From Alphaproteobacteria bacterium (GTDB taxonomy: Bacteria > Pseudomonadota > Alphaproteobacteria > Rs-D84), in assembly GCA_017642625.1 (NCBI GenBank), contig JAGCOQ010000052.1, forward strand, positions 1 through 8,720: a stretch of DNA of 8,720 bases, read 5' to 3'. This document shows, piece after piece, positions 5,482 through 8,720 of the stretch; positions within the stretch are counted from its first letter, which is position 1, and each line of letters opens with the position of its first letter. Position numbers and translations under genes: made by a program. Below the pieces are notes generated by a model that ran no database searches, was not told the origin of the DNA, and was given only the letters and a program-made list of their open reading frames with translations.

Positions 5482-5523
5482 AATTTTGTTAATCGTGCGC
5501 GTTGCGCGCGATAACCAAAATTG
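5481..5523. repeat. 20-bp-arm imperfect inverted repeat directly after tRNA-Ala
   Basis: Arms 5481-5500 (starting CAATTTTG) and 5504-5523 (ending CAAAATTG) match as reverse complements at 17 of 20 positions around a GTT loop, with a GC-rich tip. On the minus strand it begins 1 nt after the CCA of tRNA-Ala. It has no T-run, so it is unlikely to be an intrinsic terminator. It may mark where the tRNA precursor is processed, or be a repeat. Confidence 0.6.
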
Positions 5524-5524
5524 G

Positions 5525-5600
5525 TGGTGGAGCTGATCGGACTCGAACCGACGACCCCTTGCATGCCATGCAAGTGCTCTACCAACTGAGCTACAACCCC
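5525..5600 (-). tRNA. tRNA-Ala (GGC anticodon), with encoded CCA
   Basis: Read on the minus strand, the acceptor GGGGTTG pairs with CAGCTCC using two G-U wobbles. The D-arm is GCTCAGTTGGTAGAGC. The anticodon arm is CTTGC-ATGGCAT-GCAAG, with GGC at 34-36, decoding GCC and GCU. The T-arm is GTCGG-TTCGAGT-CCGAT. The discriminator is A73 and CCA is encoded (5527-5525). The length is 76 nt and all arms are intact. It is the first gene of the tRNA-Ala/tRNA-His unit. Confidence 0.97.
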
Positions 5601-5612
5601 ATGTGCCGAAAT

Positions 5613-5641
5613 ATTCTATATTTGTTCTTGCTAAATGTCAA
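5613..5641 (-). promoter_or_regulatory. tRNA-Ala/tRNA-His promoter
   Basis: On the minus strand a perfect TTGACA (5641-5636), a 17-bp spacer and TAGAAT (5618-5613) place the transcription start near 5606, a few bases before the tRNA-Ala 5' end at 5600. This is the best promoter in the window and suits a stable RNA unit. Confidence 0.82.
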
Positions 5642-5656
5642 TTTATTTTGCTAATC

Positions 5657-5673
5657 TAGAATAACACAAGGAG
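5657..5673 (+). promoter_or_regulatory. Ribosome-binding site of frr and possible -10 of the operon
   Basis: AAGGAG (5668-5673) lies 7 nt before the frr ATG and fixes that start. TAGAAT (5657-5662) could be a -10, but no good -35 lies at the right distance and its start point would fall close to the ribosome-binding site. The frr operon promoter is therefore not settled. Confidence 0.45.
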
Positions 5674-5680
5674 TTTTATC

Positions 5681-6241
5681 ATGGATTTTAACGCATTAAA
5701 GGCCGAAGTTGAACAAAAAACGGCCCAAACACTCGAAGTTTTACGTAATGAATTTGCCGGTTTGCGTACTGGTCGTGCATCAACACATTTACTGGATGGT
5801 GTGCGTGTTCCGGCATATGGTTCAGATATGCCACTTACCCAGTTGGCAACGGTTTCAACGCCTGATAATCAAACATTGTCCGTCACCGTTTGGGATATCA
5901 ACAATGCTGGTATCGTTGAAAAGGCAATTCGTGATTCTGGTTTGGGGTTAAATCCTATGACCGCCGGTGGTGTTATTCGCTTGAACTTGCCACCACTTAC
6001 CGAAGAACGTCGTAAAGAATTGACCAAGGTTGCCGGAAAATACGCTGAAGAAGCAAAAATCTCTATTCGCAACATTCGCCAAGATGCAATGAATAAAATC
6101 AAACGCGCCGTAACGGATAAAGAGATTTCCGAAGACGATCAACGCAAATACGAAGACGATATTCAAAAAGTATTTGATGCGCGCGCAGCCGAAGTTGACG
6201 CAACTGCGAAACAGAAAGAAGCGGACATTATGTCTGTGTAA
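5681..6241 (+). CDS. frr: Ribosome recycling factor
   Basis: RRF acts with EF-G to split the post-termination ribosome and free the mRNA in the cytoplasm. The 186 residues fit the usual length of about 185. The protein opens with the helical segment MDFNALKAEVEQKTAQTLEVL and the conserved LRTGRAS (28-34), then the beta-rich head domain (VRVPAYGSDMPLTQLATVSTPD). The characteristic LPPLTEERRKEL (103-114) and AKISIRNIRQDAMNKIKR follow in the long C-terminal helix. The start is fixed by AAGGAG 7 nt upstream. It heads a plus-strand operon, with uppS 25 nt downstream. In many bacteria frr follows pyrH; here a divergent tRNA unit occupies that position. Confidence 0.98.
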   Translation: MDFNALKAEVEQKTAQTLEVLRNEFAGLRTGRASTHLLDGVRVPAYGSDMPLTQLATVSTPDNQTLSVTVWDINNAGIVEKAIRDSGLGLNPMTAGGVIRLNLPPLTEERRKELTKVAGKYAEEAKISIRNIRQDAMNKIKRAVTDKEISEDDQRKYEDDIQKVFDARAAEVDATAKQKEADIMSV

Positions 6242-6266
6242 TTTGCAACTTTACCAAGGAATAAAT

Positions 6267-7028
6267 ATGTTAAAAATATTTAAAGGAAAGGAAAGCAAAC
6301 CCACCGCACCAGTTGCGGTGCCAAAGCATATTGCGTTCATCTGCGACGGAAATCGCCGTTGGGCCGAAGCACGCGGTTTGCCGCCACTTATGGGACACAA
6401 GGCCGGTATCGCCAATTTTGAAAACTTGGCGGATTGGTATATTGCACATGGCGTGACAACGCTGACTTTTTTCATTTTTTCCACTGAAAATTGGAACCGT
6501 TCAAAAGAAGAAGTCGATTATTTGATGGACTTGTTCTATACGGAATTAAAGAAGAATAAAAAGCATGCGTTGGAAAAGAATCTGCGCTATCGCGTGATTG
6601 GGTCGCGCGACCGTTTGCCAAAACGTTTGGCGGATATGTGTGATGAATTGGAAGAATCTTCTGCGGAAAACACCGGTGGAACGGTGGTGTTTGCATTAAA
6701 CTATGGCGGTATGGATGAAATTGTAAATGCCGCAAACGCTGCGATTGCTGCGGGCGAACCGGTCACACGCGAAACATTCGAAACATTTATGGATACGGGC
6801 GATTTGTTGCCGGTTGATTTGATGGTTCGCACCAGCAATGAAATCCGTATTTCTAATTTCTTGTTGTGGAAATTGGCGTATGCAGAACTTATGTTCGTGC
6901 CGGAACACTGGCCTGATTTGGTAAAATCTGAAAAAATTTGGCAACGCACACTGGACGAATTCGCGCGTCGCAACCGTCGTTTCGGTGGCGGTAAAAAAGC
7001 GAACTATGCCGGAAAGAACAAAAAATAA
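6267..7028 (+). CDS. uppS: Isoprenyl transferase (undecaprenyl diphosphate synthase)
   Basis: UppS condenses isopentenyl diphosphate onto farnesyl diphosphate in the cis configuration to make the C55 lipid carrier of peptidoglycan and other envelope glycans. The start at 6267 has AAGGA 6 nt upstream and gives 253 residues, typical for the family; the frame is open further upstream but overlaps frr. Seen: HIAFICDGNRRWA with catalytic-type Asp27, MGHKAG (42-47), FSTENW (71-76), ALNYGG (143-148), and DLMVRTSNEIRISNFLLW (184-201), with R188, R194 and S196 and the metal-site Glu in AYAELMF (E207). Two positions differ from the usual consensus: NYGG is followed by Met where Arg is common, and RTS is followed by Asn where Gly is common. 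The tail is Lys/Gly-rich. Function should be intact because the key catalytic residues remain. Confidence 0.96.
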   Translation: MLKIFKGKESKPTAPVAVPKHIAFICDGNRRWAEARGLPPLMGHKAGIANFENLADWYIAHGVTTLTFFIFSTENWNRSKEEVDYLMDLFYTELKKNKKHALEKNLRYRVIGSRDRLPKRLADMCDELEESSAENTGGTVVFALNYGGMDEIVNAANAAIAAGEPVTRETFETFMDTGDLLPVDLMVRTSNEIRISNFLLWKLAYAELMFVPEHWPDLVKSEKIWQRTLDEFARRNRRFGGGKKANYAGKNKK

Positions 7029-7042
7029 TGGGGGTAAAAATT

Positions 7043-7693
7043 ATGTCGAATACAGCAAAACGTATCTTAGCAACAATCATGTTATTGGCTATTCTGTGGG
7101 GAATTGTCGCACTGGAAAGCCATGGTTATCATGCAACACGTTGGACGGCGATACTGGTGGTGTTGGGTATGATTCTTGAAGTTGTTTTGGCAATCAGACG
7201 CGCACCAAACGATTTGCTGAAAAAGCGCAACAACACCCTTATCTTTGTCGGGTTCTTGGCTTGGTTGCTGGTCGTGTTGGCGGCGGCGTATTGTGTTGGT
7301 GTTCGCCAGTGGATTATGCTGTTGCTGTTAATGATAATTTCAGCGGCAGACATTGGCGCATGGTTCTTTGGTTCTTTGTTTGGAAACGACAAATTGTGGG
7401 AACGCATTTCCCCGAACAAAACATGGGTAGGTCAAATTACTGGTATAGTGTGCGGAACCGCGGCATCTGTGCTGTATGGATTGTTGGGAACTGACACATT
7501 TTTGCCACAATTATTATGGATTGGTATAAGTATTTCACTGTTGTCTCAATACGGCGACTTGACGACCAGTTGGATTAAACGTCATTTCAAATTGAAAGAT
7601 TTTGGCAGCATAATTCCGGGGCATGGCGGTTTCTTGGATCGCTTTGACGGTTGGATTTACGCGTTGCCGTTAATCTGGTTCATTATGATGTAG
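7043..7693 (+). CDS. cdsA: Phosphatidate cytidylyltransferase (CDP-diglyceride synthase)
   Basis: CdsA is an inner-membrane enzyme that converts phosphatidate and CTP to CDP-diacylglycerol, the branch point for phosphatidylethanolamine, phosphatidylglycerol and cardiolipin. It has several hydrophobic helices (about 7-25, 34-51, 66-85, 89-101, 131-149, 154-169). The family hallmarks are intact: ADIGAWFFG (102-110), SPNKTWVG (123-130) and the CDS signature from SQYGDLTTSWIKR to KDFGSIIPGHGGFLDRFD (168-202). The 216 residues are short compared with E. coli (285) but cover the conserved core. I chose ATG 7043 because GGGGG lies 8 nt before it; ATG 7028, overlapping the uppS stop as TAATG, would add five residues and is possible. 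Close packing implies operon transcription with uppS and rseP. Confidence 0.96.
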   Translation: MSNTAKRILATIMLLAILWGIVALESHGYHATRWTAILVVLGMILEVVLAIRRAPNDLLKKRNNTLIFVGFLAWLLVVLAAAYCVGVRQWIMLLLLMIISAADIGAWFFGSLFGNDKLWERISPNKTWVGQITGIVCGTAASVLYGLLGTDTFLPQLLWIGISISLLSQYGDLTTSWIKRHFKLKDFGSIIPGHGGFLDRFDGWIYALPLIWFIMM

Positions 7694-7718
7694 GGGTCAT
7701 AAAAGAAAGGGAAACGAT

Positions 7719-8720
7719 ATGCATGTGATTTGGACGATTGTTGCGTTGTTGATTGTGTTGGGGGTCGTGGTGTTTATTCACGAACTGGGACACTTTTTGG
7801 CGGCGCGTTGGGCGGGTGTTCGTGTTGATGTGTTTTCAATCGGCTTTGGTCCCGCAATCGTCAAATGGCATGACAAGCATGGCACACAATGGCAACTGGC
7901 GTGTATTCCGCTGGGTGGCTATGTTTCCATTTATGGTCAAGAAGATATGTTTGACCGTAAAAAATATGACGCATTGTCCAAGGAAAAGAAAAAGGGACAT
8001 TATCTTTCTGTGCGTCCATGGAAGCAATTTATAATCATCGCCGCGGGTGTCACAATGAATTTCTTGCTGGCGTGGTTCATTTATTCTGCGTCGTTTATGT
8101 TTCACCCACGCGAAGTTCAATTGCCCGTCATTGGTCAAGTAATCCGCGACAGCGTTGCGTTTAATGCCGGTGTTAAACCCGGTGACGAGATTTTGCGTAT
8201 TGATAATTCCAGCATTACAAACTGGGGTGAAATTATCATTGCCAAGGAATTGGCGGCTAAACGTGATGCAAGTGTCCTTATTGTTCGTGGCGAAAAGTTG
8301 GTCCAGGTTAAATTGGCACCGGCGGAACGTTGGGGACTGGTCGCAGACGGCAGCAAAACCGAATTCAGAAAGAAAGGTTTCTTTGGCGCAATCTATTCCG
8401 GTGCGCGTGAAACATATCACCAATCTAAAACTCTGTTAACGGTGCTGAAACAGATTGTGACCGGTGAACGTTCTTCTAAACAGTTGGGGTCGTTTATAAC
8501 GATTGCCCAAGTGTCTGGAAACGCGATGGCGGCGGGATTCTTTGCCTTGTTGTCAATAATCGCGTTGCTGTCGGTCAATTTGGCGATTATCAACCTGTTG
8601 CCGTTACCGGTGCTGGACGGTGGATATTTAATGATTTTGATAATAGAAGCGATTATTCGTCGTAAATTAGGTGGCAAGGGTATGGAAATCGCAATTATGT
8701 GCGGTTGGGTGTTGATTTTG
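7719..8720 (+). CDS. rseP: RseP-type M50 site-2 metalloprotease (3' end outside window)
   Basis: RseP is an inner-membrane zinc protease that cuts transmembrane anti-sigma factors and leftover signal peptides. The frame is open to the last base (334 codons). AAAGGGA lies 6 nt before the ATG, 25 nt after cdsA. The first helix carries HELGH (21-25) in the usual VVVFIHELGHFLAARWAGVRV. Next come FSIGFGP and IPLGGYVSIYGQED. A second helix (about 105-124, AAGVTMNFLLAWF) precedes a single PDZ domain (about 135-205) containing GVKPGDEILRIDN. The third zinc-site motif is in NLLPLPVLDGGYLM with D300. E. coli RseP has two PDZ domains and its LDG at about 402, so this copy is the shorter, single-PDZ form. 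Only the last part, including the final helix, is missing. dxr is not between cdsA and this gene. Confidence 0.96.
   Translation, partial: MHVIWTIVALLIVLGVVVFIHELGHFLAARWAGVRVDVFSIGFGPAIVKWHDKHGTQWQLACIPLGGYVSIYGQEDMFDRKKYDALSKEKKKGHYLSVRPWKQFIIIAAGVTMNFLLAWFIYSASFMFHPREVQLPVIGQVIRDSVAFNAGVKPGDEILRIDNSSITNWGEIIIAKELAAKRDASVLIVRGEKLVQVKLAPAERWGLVADGSKTEFRKKGFFGAIYSGARETYHQSKTLLTVLKQIVTGERSSKQLGSFITIAQVSGNAMAAGFFALLSIIALLSVNLAIINLLPLPVLDGGYLMILIIEAIIRRKLGGKGMEIAIMCGWVLIL

Noticed and set aside
5323..5585. Short frames on both strands covering the tRNA genes
   Set aside because: They are translations of intact tRNA-His and tRNA-Ala sequences and their spacer, a common false gene call.
6174..6266. 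Extended uppS start at 6174
   Set aside because: It would overlap frr by 68 bp and add 31 residues not seen in the family. ATG 6267 has AAGGA at good spacing and gives normal length.
7836..8423. Minus-strand 195-codon frame opposite rseP
   Set aside because: Long only because of codon use in rseP; it has no ribosome-binding site or recognisable domain, and the plus strand shows intact HELGH, PDZ and LDG motifs.

Overview
The window reads as a chromosomal segment of a Gram-negative bacterium with moderate GC, most likely an uncultured, possibly host-associated alphaproteobacterium. The evidence is the frr-uppS-cdsA-rseP gene order, the RecG and RseP sequence types, intrinsic terminators, tRNAs with encoded CCA, and a tRNA-His that keeps the ancestral G-1:C73 pair. 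That pair is lost in the Rhizobiales/Rhodobacterales/Caulobacterales group, so this lineage probably lies outside it. No plasmid, phage, IS or CRISPR signature was seen.

Layout. Positions 1-414 (minus) hold the 5' part of a secreted, cysteine-rich, repeat-containing surface-type protein cut by the window edge. A divergent AT-rich intergenic region leads to recG (663-2717), which overlaps a periplasmic BepA-like M48 metalloprotease with C-terminal TPR-like segments (2704-4017). A bidirectional terminator follows. Next come two unrelated small membrane proteins on the minus strand (4047-4322 and 4498-4896), each ending at a copy of nearly the same terminator sequence. Positions 4897-5323 contain no conventional gene but are unusually rich in inverted repeats. 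A minus-strand tRNA-Ala(GGC) to tRNA-His(GTG) unit (5600 to 5324) has a consensus promoter and a perfect 19-bp palindromic terminator. Divergent from it, a tightly packed plus-strand operon begins: frr, uppS, cdsA and rseP, the last running off the window.

How the genes work together. frr recycles ribosomes. uppS makes the undecaprenyl carrier for cell-wall and glycan synthesis. cdsA makes CDP-diacylglycerol for phospholipids. rseP is the site-2 protease of envelope stress signalling. The M48 protease probably does outer-membrane protein quality control, so much of the window concerns the cell envelope. The dxr gene often found between cdsA and rseP is absent.

The most unusual part is 4999-5324. 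A long-range 9-bp stem encloses three local hairpins, preceded by a 10-bp inverted repeat and followed at once by a strong terminator, with a plausible plus-strand promoter upstream. It could be a structured non-coding RNA of about 340 nt or a MITE-like dispersed repeat. A sequence resembling one of its hairpins recurs between the two tRNAs. Sequence alone cannot decide between these options.
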